From: Paenibacillus methanolicus
GTDB lineage: Bacteria > Bacillota > Bacilli > Paenibacillales > Paenibacillaceae
Reading direction: 5' to 3'
Length of the DNA: 64,000 nucleotides
Assembly (NCBI RefSeq): GCF_008124765.1
Contig: NZ_VNHS01000011.1
Location: forward strand, 62,001 to 126,000
Made by a program: the position numbers and the translations under genes. This document shows positions 52,916 through 62,202 of the stretch, piece after piece (position 1 is the stretch's first letter; the number at the start of each line of letters is the position of its first letter). The notes below the pieces were generated by a model that did no database searches, was not told the DNA's origin, and worked only from the letters and a program-made list of their open reading frames with translations.

Positions 52916-52954
52916 AGAGCGTCTGCACCGCCGTTAAGACGGTGCAGACGCTCT
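52916..52954. terminator. Bidirectional terminator between hemL and the inositol-phosphatase gene
   Basis: AGAGCGTCTGCACCG pairs perfectly with CGGTGCAGACGCTCT across a 9-base loop; TCTTCT follows on the plus strand. The two genes converge on it. Confidence 0.85.
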
Positions 52955-52958
52955 TCTT

Positions 52959-53810
52959 CTATCCCGCCGCGTCCGCCTTGGCCAAGATACCGAGGAACTC
53001 CTCGTGAATATGCCCGTTCGACGCTACCACGTGGCGCACGCCCAGGTCGTACGCGTTGCCCTTCGTATCGGTCACTTGTCCGCCGGATTCGGTCACCAAC
53101 AGCGCGCCGGCCGCCAAATCCCAGGCGTTCAAGCCGATCTCCCAGAAGCCGCTCAGCCGGCCGGCCGCCACGTAAGCCAGGTGCAGCGCGGCCGAGCCCC
53201 CCGAGCGGATGTTGCGGACTTCCGGCGCCACAGCCGCTAATCCGCGCATATTGAGCGGCAGCGCGAACGATGGGTCGGCCGGGAAGCCGGTCGCGATCAA
53301 GCTCTGCTTCATCGCATCGTCGTTGGCGACCGTCATCCGTTTGCCGTGCACGTACGCGCCTTTGCCCTTCTCGGCGACGAACAGCTCGTCACGCATCGGG
53401 TCGTAGACGACGCCGACGATGACTTCGCCTCGATGAGCGAGCGCGATGGACACCGAGAAGAACGGGAAGCCGTGCACGAAATTCGTCGTGCCGTCGAGCG
53501 GATCGACGATCCACAGATATTCGGCGTCCCGCACGCTCTGCAGCGCCTTCGCGGACGCTTCCGGTCCCGGCTGGACGCCTTCTTCGCCCAGGAACGAATG
53601 ATGCGGAAAATGCGTCTGGATCAGGCTGCGGATCAATTTCTCCGAACCTTTGTCGACCTCCGTCACCAAGTCCTGCGCGGAATATTTCAACGATAAGCTT
53701 GTATGATTACCGAGTTTCGTCTTGATCCATTCGCCCGCTTTCGCGGCGCAATTGATGGCCACGGCGGTAAAGCTTTTGCTTCCCACGGCGGGTTGCTGCT
53801 GATCACTCAC
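52959..53810 (-). CDS. Inositol monophosphatase family protein
   Basis: 283 residues. Metal-binding blocks LGEEGVQPG, WIVDPLDGTTNFVHGFPFFS and WDLAAGALLVTESGG are intact, so it should be an active lithium-sensitive Mg-dependent phosphatase in the cytosol (SuhB/IMPase type). Substrates in bacteria vary (inositol phosphate, fructose bisphosphate, NADP), so none is assigned. The start is GTG at 53810 with a GAGG site upstream. It is a single gene. Confidence 0.92.
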   Translation of the reverse strand: MSDQQQPAVGSKSFTAVAINCAAKAGEWIKTKLGNHTSLSLKYSAQDLVTEVDKGSEKLIRSLIQTHFPHHSFLGEEGVQPGPEASAKALQSVRDAEYLWIVDPLDGTTNFVHGFPFFSVSIALAHRGEVIVGVVYDPMRDELFVAEKGKGAYVHGKRMTVANDDAMKQSLIATGFPADPSFALPLNMRGLAAVAPEVRNIRSGGSAALHLAYVAAGRLSGFWEIGLNAWDLAAGALLVTESGGQVTDTKGNAYDLGVRHVVASNGHIHEEFLGILAKADAAG

Positions 53811-54022
53811 GGCCTACACCACTTTCCTCAAAGTTCGGCTCTGCTCTCGCAGGCCTCAAACGCTTTCGAAGCTTTTACTACTATACGCCCCCCATGGCGC
53901 AAAGTTTCGTCCTATCCGGCGGACAACCGGTCCCGGATCGCGCGCAAGCGGCGGCATCTTCTCCTCCGCGTATTTCATTTTACTCCAACCGCCCGCCAGT
54001 CCGCTACCCTGCGGCGCGCATG

Positions 54023-54073
54023 AAAAAAGACATTGCGCGTCGCCGAACGTCCTCGTCCGCAACTCGCAATGTC
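54023..54073 (-). terminator. Terminator after uvsE
   Basis: On the minus strand GACATTGCG pairs with CGCAATGTC across a long loop and TTTTTT follows. It lies 13 bp past the uvsE stop. Confidence 0.75.
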
Positions 54074-54085
54074 CTTCGGCGTCAT

Positions 54086-55195
54086 TCACACGACCTCGAT
54101 CGTAGCCCCGTCGAGAATGCGAATGCCTTGGCCCGCCGCCGCGAGCCGCTTCATATCCTCCATGAGGGCAATGACCGCTCCGTCCTTGTTTTTCGCTTCG
54201 AGCATGCAGTCCAGCTGATTGACGGAGCCCGCCACCTCCCGGAGGAATCGAAGCACCGGCTCGGCCTCGACGTTGTCCGCATGTCCGCGCGGTTCGCGCT
54301 CGCTCTTGGGGCTCGAGAGATGCAGCTTCGGCGCCAAGCGGCCTTCGGAGCTGACCGGCGCGCCGGCCGCCTCTTCGGCACCCTGACGATTCGCGCTTCC
54401 GCCGTCTCCGGCTCGCGACGCTCCCGCGGCGACCAGCTCGCGCCCGGGTTTCGCCGCTCCGCCCTGCCAATCCCACGTGCGGAGAATGCGCGGCCACAGC
54501 TCCCCGTACAGCGCGGCGTCGCTCTCGCCGCCGTTGTTGACGGCGTGATGATGCAGGTCGAGCACGGCCGGCGTGCGCACCGCTTCTGCCGCTTCGATCG
54601 TCTCGCGGAGCGTGAACGTCTTGTCGTCGTTCTCGAGCGTGATGCGGTTGCGGAGCCGGTCCGGCAGCGCGCCGAACTGCTCGATGAACCGGGCTAGCGA
54701 CTTCGCCTTGTCGCCATAGGCGCCGCCCACGTGGATGTTGCATTTGGTCGACTCGTCCAGCCCCATCTCCTCCAGCATCCGCACATGGTACTCCATGTCT
54801 TCCTTCGACTTGGCCAGCACTTCCGGCCGCGGCGTGCTGAAGACGCAGAAGTGGTCCGGATGGAACGAGACGCGCATTCCCTTCTCTTTCGCGAACGCGC
54901 CGATCGCTTGGAACGACGGGCGCAGATCCGGCCAAGGCGACCAATCCGCGAATTCTTCATGCGTGACGAGCGGTATGAGTTTGGACGAGAAACGGTACAT
55001 CTTGATATCGTGAGCCACGGCGTGCCGCATGACCTTGAGCGTATTGTGTAAATTCTCTTCGGCGATCCGCGTAAGCTTGCGGAGGCCGGCCTCCCTATCG
55101 GCCAGTTTCGTGAAATTGGCGTACGTCATCGTCTTGGACGGCGACTTGTTCGGCAGCAGCGTGGTCATGGCGACGAAGCCGAAGCGGACAATCAT
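54086..55195 (-). CDS. uvsE: UV DNA damage endonuclease UvsE/UVDE
   Basis: 369 residues, a TIM-barrel metal-dependent nuclease. Family blocks are MIVRFGFVAM, YRFSSKLIPLVTH, RVSFHPDHFCVFSTPRPEVL, NIHVGGAYGDKAKSL, ITLENDDKTF and VLDLHHHAVNN; the ligand His and Glu residues lie within them. It nicks DNA 5' of UV photoproducts. Between about residues 245 and 288 it has an Ala/Gly/Glu-rich insertion not seen in the core family. ATG at 55195 overlaps the stop of the upstream gene (ATGA). Confidence 0.93.
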   Translation of the reverse strand: MIVRFGFVAMTTLLPNKSPSKTMTYANFTKLADREAGLRKLTRIAEENLHNTLKVMRHAVAHDIKMYRFSSKLIPLVTHEEFADWSPWPDLRPSFQAIGAFAKEKGMRVSFHPDHFCVFSTPRPEVLAKSKEDMEYHVRMLEEMGLDESTKCNIHVGGAYGDKAKSLARFIEQFGALPDRLRNRITLENDDKTFTLRETIEAAEAVRTPAVLDLHHHAVNNGGESDAALYGELWPRILRTWDWQGGAAKPGRELVAAGASRAGDGGSANRQGAEEAAGAPVSSEGRLAPKLHLSSPKSEREPRGHADNVEAEPVLRFLREVAGSVNQLDCMLEAKNKDGAVIALMEDMKRLAAAGQGIRILDGATIEVV

Positions 55196-55512
55196 GCGCC
55201 CTGCTCCCCGAAGAACATCTCGTAGGCGAGCGCCGTCTGCACGCGCGCTTCCTCCTCCGTCAGCTTGCGGACGAGCTCCATCTCCACTTGGGTGACTTCC
55301 TCGCCCTGAAAATTAATCTCCGCGATGGAGGCCAGAATGCGCACGATCGCGATCGCTTCGTTCTCCGGCGTGTAGGCGATGACTTTCTGACCGGCCGGGA
55401 AGACGCGGAAGCCGCTTTTCATCATTTTGCCCTTGCCGTACTCGAGCAGCTCGTACAGCTCTTGCGCGGACTTGAATTTGCAGACCGAATTAAACTCCGT
55501 TTGGAATCCCAT
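55192..55512 (-). CDS. Conserved hypothetical protein, 106 residues, coupled to uvsE
   Basis: A soluble protein starting MGFQTEFNSVCKFKSAQELY, then FRVFPAGQKVIAYTPENEAI and a helical C-terminus. It recalls the small DUF2584-type proteins of Bacilli, but that assignment is weak. GGAGG lies 7 bp before the ATG at 55512. Its stop overlaps the uvsE start by 4 bp, so the two are coupled and it could assist or regulate the repair enzyme. Confidence 0.8.
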   Translation of the reverse strand: MGFQTEFNSVCKFKSAQELYELLEYGKGKMMKSGFRVFPAGQKVIAYTPENEAIAIVRILASIAEINFQGEEVTQVEMELVRKLTEEEARVQTALAYEMFFGEQGA

Positions 55513-55620
55513 CGTCCAACCTCCATGTGTTCGATTTTGCATGCGCCGTCCCTCTCCCGGCATGTTAAGCGCGGTCGAGGCCGGACGGCTTGTCCTGTCG
55601 ATGCCGTTATGTACAAGGAT

Positions 55621-55668
55621 GCCCCGAAGCGGGGCGCATAATGAAGCGGCGGCGGAATATCCGCCGCC
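55621..55668 (-). terminator. Tandem GC-rich hairpins after ddl
   Basis: Two stems: GCCCCGAAGCGGGGC at 55621-55635 and GGCGGCGG...CCGCCGCC at 55648-55668. Neither has a T run. They lie 32 bp beyond the ddl stop, so they probably limit read-through from ddl into the gene at 55512. Confidence 0.5.
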
Positions 55669-55699
55669 AGCATGGTGTACGTAATAAGTGCAGCTACCC

Positions 55700-56809
55700 T
55701 TAATTGCCGCCGCCGTAATCGATGCGCTGCTTCTCCGCATGGCGGGCGACGGCCAGCTCGATCAACGTGTCGAGGAGCTCCTGATAGGAGACGCCCGTTT
55801 CTTTCCACATCAGCGGATACATGCTGTACGGCGTAAAGCCCGGCATCGTGTTGACCTCGTTGATGAACAGCGCGCCGTCGTCTTTGCGCATGAAGAAGTC
55901 GACGCGGGACAGTCCGGAGCCGTCGATCGCCTGGAACGCACGGATCGCCATCTCGCGCACCGCCTGCGCGGTCTCGGCCGGAATGTTGGCCGGAATATGC
56001 ATCTGCGACTTGCCGTCGACGTACTTCGCCTTATAATCGTAGAACTCGTTGGAGGACGCGATCTCGCCCGGCACGGAAGCGCGCGGTTCGTCGTTGCCGA
56101 GCACGCTGACCTCGATCTCGCGGGCGTCGACGAACTCCTCCACGATGACTTTGCGGTCGAAGCGGAACGCGTAATCGACGGCCTCGATCAGTTCTTCGCG
56201 GTTGCGCGCCTTCGAGATGCCGACGCTCGATCCGAGGTTGGCCGGCTTGATGAAGCACGGATAACCGAGCGCCACTTCAATCTCCATGATAAAGAACGCG
56301 CGGTCCTTCTCCCACTGGGTCCGGTTGAAATACCGGAACACGCATTGCGGGAGGCCTTCCTGAGCGAACACCTTCTTCATGAGAATCTTGTCCATGCCGA
56401 CGGCCGAAGCCAGAACGCCGGCGCCCACATAAGGAATATTAGCCATCTCGAACAGTCCTTGAATCGTGCCGTCCTCCCCGAACGTGCCGTGCAGCAGCGG
56501 GAAGATCACGTCCAGCGGCTTCGCGTCCGCGCCGTCCGCCAACGCCGGGGCGCTGTCGAATACCGGCATGAGCGCTTCCGTGCCCGAAGCGGAGTCGCCG
56601 CCCGCGAGGCGAAGCAGCTCGAGCTCCGTCGGCGCTGCCAGCAGCGTCTGTCCGGAGCGCCATTCCCCGGTCTTTCCAATATAGAAAGGTTTGATTTCGT
56701 ACTTATCGTAGTTAAAGGCTTTCATGACCGCGAGCGCGGTTTGCAGCGAAACTTCATGTTCGCCCGAGCGTCCCCCGTAAACGAGTCCAACGCGCACTTT
56801 CTTCCCCAT
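55700..56809 (-). CDS. ddl: D-alanine--D-alanine ligase
   Basis: 369 residues, ATP-grasp fold. Blocks are VGLVYGGRSGEHEVSLQTA, LLHGTFGEDGTIQGLFEMAN, CFIKPANLGSSVGISKARN and FINEVNTMPGFTPYSMYP. It makes D-Ala-D-Ala for peptidoglycan in the cytosol. The omega-loop pattern EVNTMPGFT and the Tyr in the YSMYP end agree with a D-Ala rather than D-lactate enzyme, but this is only a reading of motifs. GGAGG lies 8 bp before the ATG. It is a single gene. Confidence 0.96.
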   Translation of the reverse strand: MGKKVRVGLVYGGRSGEHEVSLQTALAVMKAFNYDKYEIKPFYIGKTGEWRSGQTLLAAPTELELLRLAGGDSASGTEALMPVFDSAPALADGADAKPLDVIFPLLHGTFGEDGTIQGLFEMANIPYVGAGVLASAVGMDKILMKKVFAQEGLPQCVFRYFNRTQWEKDRAFFIMEIEVALGYPCFIKPANLGSSVGISKARNREELIEAVDYAFRFDRKVIVEEFVDAREIEVSVLGNDEPRASVPGEIASSNEFYDYKAKYVDGKSQMHIPANIPAETAQAVREMAIRAFQAIDGSGLSRVDFFMRKDDGALFINEVNTMPGFTPYSMYPLMWKETGVSYQELLDTLIELAVARHAEKQRIDYGGGN

Positions 56810-56890
56810 GAGCTAATCCTCCGGTTACGTATAATTTCCCTCTTTCACTGACCTCCATGCAGATCGGCTTCAATTCCAAGCGCATGCGCG

Positions 56891-58039
56891 TCAAAACTCA
56901 TCGGCTATATGAAAGAATCGGTACCGCGTCTGTTCCGTCCACGCGTAGGAATCCTTGTAGTCCCAATAGCGGTGCCGGCTTGGAACCGTGTTCGCGTTCA
57001 CCAGCGGCATGCCGCTGGCGTCGAATGCCGTCACGATCGTCGAATGCTGGAACCGGCCGTCGCCGCTCCAGTCGTACATAATGACGTCGCCGAGCGCCAG
57101 CTCCGACGCCGATTCGACAGCTTCCGCCCTCAGGCCGACGCGTCTCGTCGCGCCCAAATATATCTGCAGCGCGTTCGACACCGCCCAGCTGTAGCTCCAC
57201 GATTCGCGGCCTCCGGCGCGGCCCTTGTACCACCAGCCGGAATCCCTTTTACCAGTATAGTTCATCGGCGCTTGGCCTGCAAAGAGGCACTGGGATACAT
57301 AATTCGTGCAGTTTACCTCGAAATTCTCGTACGCGGGATTCGCTTCGTTCCACCACCGATCGGCATATTCCGCGGCTAGATCCCGGCGGTAACGAATGCC
57401 GCGCGAAGGCTTGAAGCCCGATAAGACATCGTAATTTATGAAAGGCTTCGACCCCGTTGCGAAAGCGGCTCCGTCGACGTCCTCTTCGAAGAACGCGTCC
57501 GCGGCTGCGCTCAGCGGGTCGCGCAGCGCGTACCGCGGGCGACGCTCGGACAAACTCGGCTCGATGCGCGTAATCCGATACTCGCCGCCTTCGCGGGAGA
57601 GCCAGATGCGCTCGCGTTCGGCGCGGTATTCGGTATACGTCCGGCCGAGCTGCTCGACCGCGCGGGAGATGTGCAGCTTGAGCAGCACGATCACCTCGCG
57701 TCCGGAGGCGGATTCGCTGACCCGCTCGATCTCCACCTTCGTCTCGCTTTTGCCGGGAATCGCGCCCCGCAGCAGCTCCGCTTCCTTCAACCTTGCCAGC
57801 TTGGAGCCATAGCGGGCCAAATGGTCGGGATCCCGGAGCAGCGTTTCGAATGCCGGGGCGTATCGGTCGATCTCGGCCTGATTGTACAGCTGGACATACT
57901 GGCGCAGCGCGCCCTTCCATCCTTCCGGCTCGATCGCCGCCGCGGCTGCGCGGCGATCCGTCGAACTGATGGACGCTTGCGGCTTGGGCGATGCGGGGCG
58001 TTTGACCGTTCTCTTCGTTCTGTTTCCTGCTCGCGGCAT
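56891..58039 (-). CDS. Amidase-6 domain protein (putative secreted-type amidase)
   Basis: 382 residues. A basic N-terminus (NRTKRTVKRPASPKPQ) without a clear signal peptide is followed by a helical region and, from about residue 235, a putative amidase domain of the Amidase_6 type: NYDVLSGFKPSRGIRYRRDL, NCTNYVSQCLFAGQAPM (Cys nucleophile), GDVIMYDWSGDGRFQHSTIV (His) and WTEQTRYRFFHIADEF. GGGAGG lies 8 bp before ATG 58039; the frame is open to 58165. Lack of a signal peptide is odd for a wall-active enzyme. Confidence 0.85.
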   Translation of the reverse strand: MPRAGNRTKRTVKRPASPKPQASISSTDRRAAAAAIEPEGWKGALRQYVQLYNQAEIDRYAPAFETLLRDPDHLARYGSKLARLKEAELLRGAIPGKSETKVEIERVSESASGREVIVLLKLHISRAVEQLGRTYTEYRAERERIWLSREGGEYRITRIEPSLSERRPRYALRDPLSAAADAFFEEDVDGAAFATGSKPFINYDVLSGFKPSRGIRYRRDLAAEYADRWWNEANPAYENFEVNCTNYVSQCLFAGQAPMNYTGKRDSGWWYKGRAGGRESWSYSWAVSNALQIYLGATRRVGLRAEAVESASELALGDVIMYDWSGDGRFQHSTIVTAFDASGMPLVNANTVPSRHRYWDYKDSYAWTEQTRYRFFHIADEF

Positions 58040-58415
58040 GACGACAACCTCCCTGCGACCATTTTTTCTGGCGGGCAAAGTTGGTTCATTATATGAGCTT
58101 TCGGGCAAAATCATGAGGAATGGTTGCGGCGGTCGTAATTCTGCCCGCAAGCGGCGGAAATCCAAGGAATCATCTTTACGAAACGTACGGATTCGCGGTA
58201 TACTAAGAACGAGGAAATTTTGAAATCATGTTTTGCGTAGTGAAACTAGCTGGATGAAATTGCTGTCTATCGTTCTTCATGACGGTAGCCCGTGCGGTTG
58301 TCCGGTTATTCGCGCGCTTCCCCACGACGCCCATGCTTCCGCCGCCCAAGGGCGCGATTCGGAAGTTGGCCATAGATGCACTTACATTATTATATTTAGG
58401 AGGTCTCACCCAACC
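58040..58415. other. Divergent intergenic region between the amidase gene and acnA, 376 bp
   Basis: It should hold promoters for both genes. No strong -35/-10 pair, riboswitch or small gene was recognised. AGGAGG at 58400 is the acnA ribosome site, 12 bp before its ATG. Confidence 0.4.
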
Positions 58416-61133
58416 ATGTCCCAACAAAACGAGTACTCCGTTCGTTCCACGCTGGAAGTTGGCGGAAAGTCGTACGCTTACTACCAGCTGCCAGAGCTTG
58501 AGAAACAAGGTCTCGGCGACATCTCGAAACTGCCTTTCTCCATTAAAGTACTGCTCGAGGCTGCCGTTCGCCAATTCGACGGCCGCGCGATCACGAAGGA
58601 ACACGTGAAACAACTGGCAACGTGGGCCGACGGCCGCGAAGACAAAGAAATTCCGTTCATTCCTGCCCGTATCGTCCTGCAGGACTTCACCGGCGTACCG
58701 GTCGTCGTCGACTTGGCGGCCATGCGCGACACCGTGAAGAAATCGGGCGGCGACCCGAAACAAATCAACCCGCTCGTGCCGGTCGATCTCGTTATCGACC
58801 ACTCGGTCATGGTTGACGCGTTCGGCAGCCCGGAAGCGCTCGAGTACAACATGAACGTCGAATTCCAACGCAACGAAGAACGCTACCGTTTCCTGCGCTG
58901 GGCGCAAACGGCGTTCGACAACTTCCGCGCGGTACCGCCGGGCACGGGTATCGTTCACCAAGTTAACTTGGAGTACCTGGCATCCGTAGCGGCAACGAAG
59001 ACAGTCGGCGGCGAGACGGTCGTATATCCGGATTCCCTCGTCGGCACGGACTCCCATACGACGATGATCAACGGTCTTGGCGTAGTCGGCTGGGGCGTCG
59101 GCGGCATCGAGGCGGAAGCCGGCATGCTCGGCCAACCGCTGTACTTCGTCACGCCGGAAGTTATCGGCTTCCGCCTGACGGGCAACCTGGCGGAAGGCGC
59201 GACGGCAACCGACTTGGCGCTGACCGTAACCCAAATTCTTCGCAAGAAGGGCGTTGTCGGCAAATTCGTCGAGTTCTTCGGCCCAGGCCTCTCCAATATC
59301 GGCCTCGAAGACCGCGCGACGGTTGCCAACATGGCTCCGGAATACGGCGCGACGATCGGTTTCTTCCCGGTCGACGACGAAGCGCTCCGCTTCCTGCGCA
59401 ACACGGGCCGCACCGAAGAGCAAATCGCGCTTGTCGAAGCGTACTATAAAGCACAAGGCATGTTCCGTACGGACGCGACGCCGGATCCGGTCTTCACCGA
59501 CATCCTCGAGCTTGACCTGTCGACGGTTGTGCCGTCGCTGGCCGGCCCGAAACGTCCGCAAGACCGCGTCGAGCTGACGAGCATGAAAGATTCGTTCAAC
59601 GACATCATTCGCACGCCGATCGACAAAGGCGGCTACGGCCTCTCCGATAACAAAATCGAAGAAGTCGTCGAAGTGAAGCACCCGAACGGCGCGTTGAGCA
59701 AAATGGGCACGGGCGCCGTCGTGATCGCGGCGATCACGTCTTGCACGAACACGTCCAACCCGAGCGTTATGCTGGGCGCGGGCCTCGTGGCGAAGAAAGC
59801 GGTCGAGCGCGGTCTGAAGAAACCGGCTTACGTGAAGAGTTCCCTGACGCCAGGCTCCCTGGTCGTTACGGACTACCTGGAGAAAGCCGGCCTGCTCGAA
59901 TCGCTCGAAGCGCTCGGCTTCCATGTTGCGGGTTACGGCTGCGCGACATGCATCGGTAACTCCGGTCCGCTGCCGGATGAAGTCAGCAAAGCGATTGCCG
60001 ACAACGACATGACGGTTGCGGCTGTACTGTCCGGTAACCGTAACTTCGAAGGCCGCGTTCACGCGCAGGTAAAAGCGAACTACCTCGCTTCCCCGCCGCT
60101 CGTCGTCGCTTACGCGCTGGCCGGCACCGTGAACATCGACCTGACGAAAGATCCGATCGGCTACGATGCGGACAATGTTCCGGTTTACCTGAAAGACATC
60201 TGGCCGACGAACCAAGAGATCGCGGACGCGATCGGCATCGCGATGAGCCCGGATACGTTCCGCGCGAAATACGCGAACGTATTTACGCAGAACGAGCGTT
60301 GGAACGCGATCGATGTGCCACAAGGCGAAAGCTACGAGTGGGACGCGAAATCGACGTACATCCAGAACCCGCCGTTCTTCGAGAACATCGGCCAAGGCAT
60401 CAGCGACATGGCCGATATCAAAGGCGCAAGCGTGCTTGCCCTGCTCGGCGATTCCGTTACGACGGACCACATCTCGCCGGCGGGTAACATCAAAGGCGAC
60501 AGCCCTGCGGGCGAATACCTGCAAGCGAACGGCGTAAGCAAAGTCGACTTCAACTCGTACGGTTCCCGCCGCGGCAACCACGAGGTCATGATGCGCGGTA
60601 CGTTCGCGAACATCCGTATCCGTAACCAAGTGGCTCCAGGTACGGAAGGCGGCGTAACGACTCACCTGCCGACGGAAGAAGTCATGTCCATCTATGACGC
60701 TTCGATGAAATACCAAGCCGATGGCCAGAACCTCGTCGTTATCGCAGGCAAAGAATACGGTACAGGCAGCTCCCGCGACTGGGCGGCGAAAGGCACGTAC
60801 CTGCTCGGCGTCAAAGCGGTTATCGCCGAGAGCTTCGAGCGGATCCACCGTTCCAACCTCGTGGGCATGGGCGTTCTGCCGCTTCAGTTCCAAGAGGGCA
60901 ACGGCTGGAAAACGCTGAACATCACGGGCCGCGAGAAATTCGACATCGTCGGCTTGACGAACGACGTACAGCCAGGCCAAGCGGTTCAAGTCATCGCGAC
61001 GCGCGAAGACGGCACGACGTTCGAATTCCCGGTACGCGTCCGCCTCGACTCCATGGTCGACGTCGACTACTACCGTAACGGAGGTATCCTCCAAACGGTA
61101 CTTCGCCAAATGATCGCGAACAACAACGCGTAA
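58416..61133 (+). CDS. acnA: Aconitate hydratase AcnA
   Basis: 905 residues, the usual length for the IRP1/AcnA family. The [4Fe-4S] ligands are in place: Cys443 in [11 protein letters not shown], Cys509 and Cys512 in [12 protein letters not shown]. Substrate-loop blocks [20 protein letters not shown] and [14 protein letters not shown] are present. It converts citrate to isocitrate in the TCA cycle. Codon choice is more biased to CAA, AAA and GTA/GTT than in the neighbours, as in highly expressed genes. Strong AGGAGG. A long antisense frame over it is a composition artefact. Confidence 0.98.
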   Translation: MSQQNEYSVRSTLEVGGKSYAYYQLPELEKQGLGDISKLPFSIKVLLEAAVRQFDGRAITKEHVKQLATWADGREDKEIPFIPARIVLQDFTGVPVVVDLAAMRDTVKKSGGDPKQINPLVPVDLVIDHSVMVDAFGSPEALEYNMNVEFQRNEERYRFLRWAQTAFDNFRAVPPGTGIVHQVNLEYLASVAATKTVGGETVVYPDSLVGTDSHTTMINGLGVVGWGVGGIEAEAGMLGQPLYFVTPEVIGFRLTGNLAEGATATDLALTVTQILRKKGVVGKFVEFFGPGLSNIGLEDRATVANMAPEYGATIGFFPVDDEALRFLRNTGRTEEQIALVEAYYKAQGMFRTDATPDPVFTDILELDLSTVVPSLAGPKRPQDRVELTSMKDSFNDIIRTPIDKGGYGLSDNKIEEVVEVKHPNGALSKMGTGAVVIAAITSCTNTSNPSVMLGAGLVAKKAVERGLKKPAYVKSSLTPGSLVVTDYLEKAGLLESLEALGFHVAGYGCATCIGNSGPLPDEVSKAIADNDMTVAAVLSGNRNFEGRVHAQVKANYLASPPLVVAYALAGTVNIDLTKDPIGYDADNVPVYLKDIWPTNQEIADAIGIAMSPDTFRAKYANVFTQNERWNAIDVPQGESYEWDAKSTYIQNPPFFENIGQGISDMADIKGASVLALLGDSVTTDHISPAGNIKGDSPAGEYLQANGVSKVDFNSYGSRRGNHEVMMRGTFANIRIRNQVAPGTEGGVTTHLPTEEVMSIYDASMKYQADGQNLVVIAGKEYGTGSSRDWAAKGTYLLGVKAVIAESFERIHRSNLVGMGVLPLQFQEGNGWKTLNITGREKFDIVGLTNDVQPGQAVQVIATREDGTTFEFPVRVRLDSMVDVDYYRNGGILQTVLRQMIANNNA

Positions 61134-61156
61134 TAAGTCATTAAGCTTAGCAGTCA

Positions 61157-61192
61157 TTAGCGGGATGAACTTTCATCCCGCTAATTTTTTTT
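61157..61192 (+). terminator. Terminator after acnA
   Basis: TTAGCGGGATGA pairs perfectly with TCATCCCGCTAA across ACTT, followed by eight T. Confidence 0.95.
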
Positions 61193-61250
61193 GCGGCTTA
61201 AGAGTACGGCGATTCGATTCAGGGAATCTCATGTCCTTGGATCGTCCCAT

Positions 61251-61300
61251 AAAAAAAGGGCTCTCCTACGTCATGGAATGACGGTGGGAGAGCCTTTTTT
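61251..61300 (-). terminator. Terminator after the lgt-like gene
   Basis: GGCTCTCC pairs with GGAGAGCC around an inner CGTCAT/ATGACG stem; on the minus strand it is followed by a run of seven T. A T run also lies on the other side, so it can act in both directions. Confidence 0.9.
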
Positions 61301-61336
61301 AGACGATGCCAACAGGAACCGGCCGCCAAACCTCGA

Positions 61337-62119
61337 CTAGCTCCGGGCAGCAGACGCGCCTTTGCGATCACGCAGCTGAATGAATAGGATGAGCCCCGCC
61401 AGCGCGACCATACCGAGCGCGATCCATTGCGAGGTGGAGAGGACGCCGACATGCCCCCGCACGACATCGCCCCGGACAAATTCGATCAAGAACCTCCCTA
61501 GCGCATAGAGAGTCAGATAGATCCCCGCGATAAGACCGTCCGCCTTCGCCCCTCTCCCCCACCGGATCAGCAGGAAGAAGAGGCCGAAGTTCAACGCGCT
61601 CTCCAGCAGCTGCGTCGGCACGAGCGGCACGCCGTTCGGCGCATAGGCGGAGTCGTGAAACGTTACGCCGTACCAATGGTGCGTCTCTTCCCCGTAGCAG
61701 CAGCCGGCAAGAAAGCATCCGATTCTGCCGAAGCCCTGCGCCAAAGCCACGGAAGGCACGAACAGATCCGCGTATTGCAGAAACTTGAGGTTGTTCCTGC
61801 GACAATACATATATCCGGCCAGCAGGCCGCCGACAATACCGCCGTACACGACGAACCCTTGCGAGAAGTCGAGCAGGATGCGGGGATTGTTCCGAATGTC
61901 CGGGATGATGGTCATCCAATACAGCAGCTTGGCGCCCGCAGCGCCTCCCAGCAAACTCCACATCGTCAAAGCAGTGACATGGTTCAGCGCAAACCGCTGC
62001 TTCTCCGCCCGATAAGCTAACACCCGATAGGCCAGTAGAACGCCGATCGCGATCATCAAACCGTAGCCGTAAATCGTGATCGGCCCTAAATGGATCAACT
62101 CATTGTGCATCGTTTTCAT
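61337..62119 (-). CDS. Divergent prolipoprotein diacylglyceryl transferase (Lgt family)
   Basis: 260 residues, seven helices, Lgt fold (ITIYGYGLMIAIGVLLAYRV at the start, QGFVVYGGIVGGLLAGY, GRIGCFLAGCCYG at residues 131-143). Lgt transfers diacylglycerol to the lipobox Cys of prolipoproteins. The core signature is altered: the family GRxGNF is GRIGCF, so the Asn equivalent to Asn146 of E. coli is Cys135, and the His of the HGG motif is Tyr92. This cysteine-rich variant is seen in some Firmicute proteins. A BlaI-type operator overlaps its promoter. It may be a second, inducible Lgt or an enzyme with another acceptor. Confidence 0.85.
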   Translation of the reverse strand: MKTMHNELIHLGPITIYGYGLMIAIGVLLAYRVLAYRAEKQRFALNHVTALTMWSLLGGAAGAKLLYWMTIIPDIRNNPRILLDFSQGFVVYGGIVGGLLAGYMYCRRNNLKFLQYADLFVPSVALAQGFGRIGCFLAGCCYGEETHHWYGVTFHDSAYAPNGVPLVPTQLLESALNFGLFFLLIRWGRGAKADGLIAGIYLTLYALGRFLIEFVRGDVVRGHVGVLSTSQWIALGMVALAGLILFIQLRDRKGASAARS

Positions 62120-62164
62120 TCCCCCAATCCTTTTGTGTCCCCGTCCTCACGTCCTCCTAGATTC

Positions 62165-62193
62165 ATACTACACATTGTAGTATCGTTGCTCAA
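62165..62193 (-). promoter_or_regulatory. Promoter and BlaI-type operator of the lgt-like gene
   Basis: On the minus strand TTGAGC (62193-62188) and TAGTAT (62170-62165) are 17 bp apart. The palindrome TACTACA-CAT-TGTAGTA fills 62166-62182, covering the -10 and spacer. Its half-sites are identical to those before blaI and contain the TACA/TGTA core of Bla/Mec operators. Binding there would block RNA polymerase. Confidence 0.8.
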
Positions 62194-62202
62194 AAAAAGG
62201 GA

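Noticed and set aside
58203-61157. A 984-codon open frame antisense to acnA
   Set aside because: Codon bias of acnA leaves the opposite strand free of stops; the translation is Arg/Val/His-rich, shows no family motif, and has no ribosome site, while acnA is complete on the other strand.
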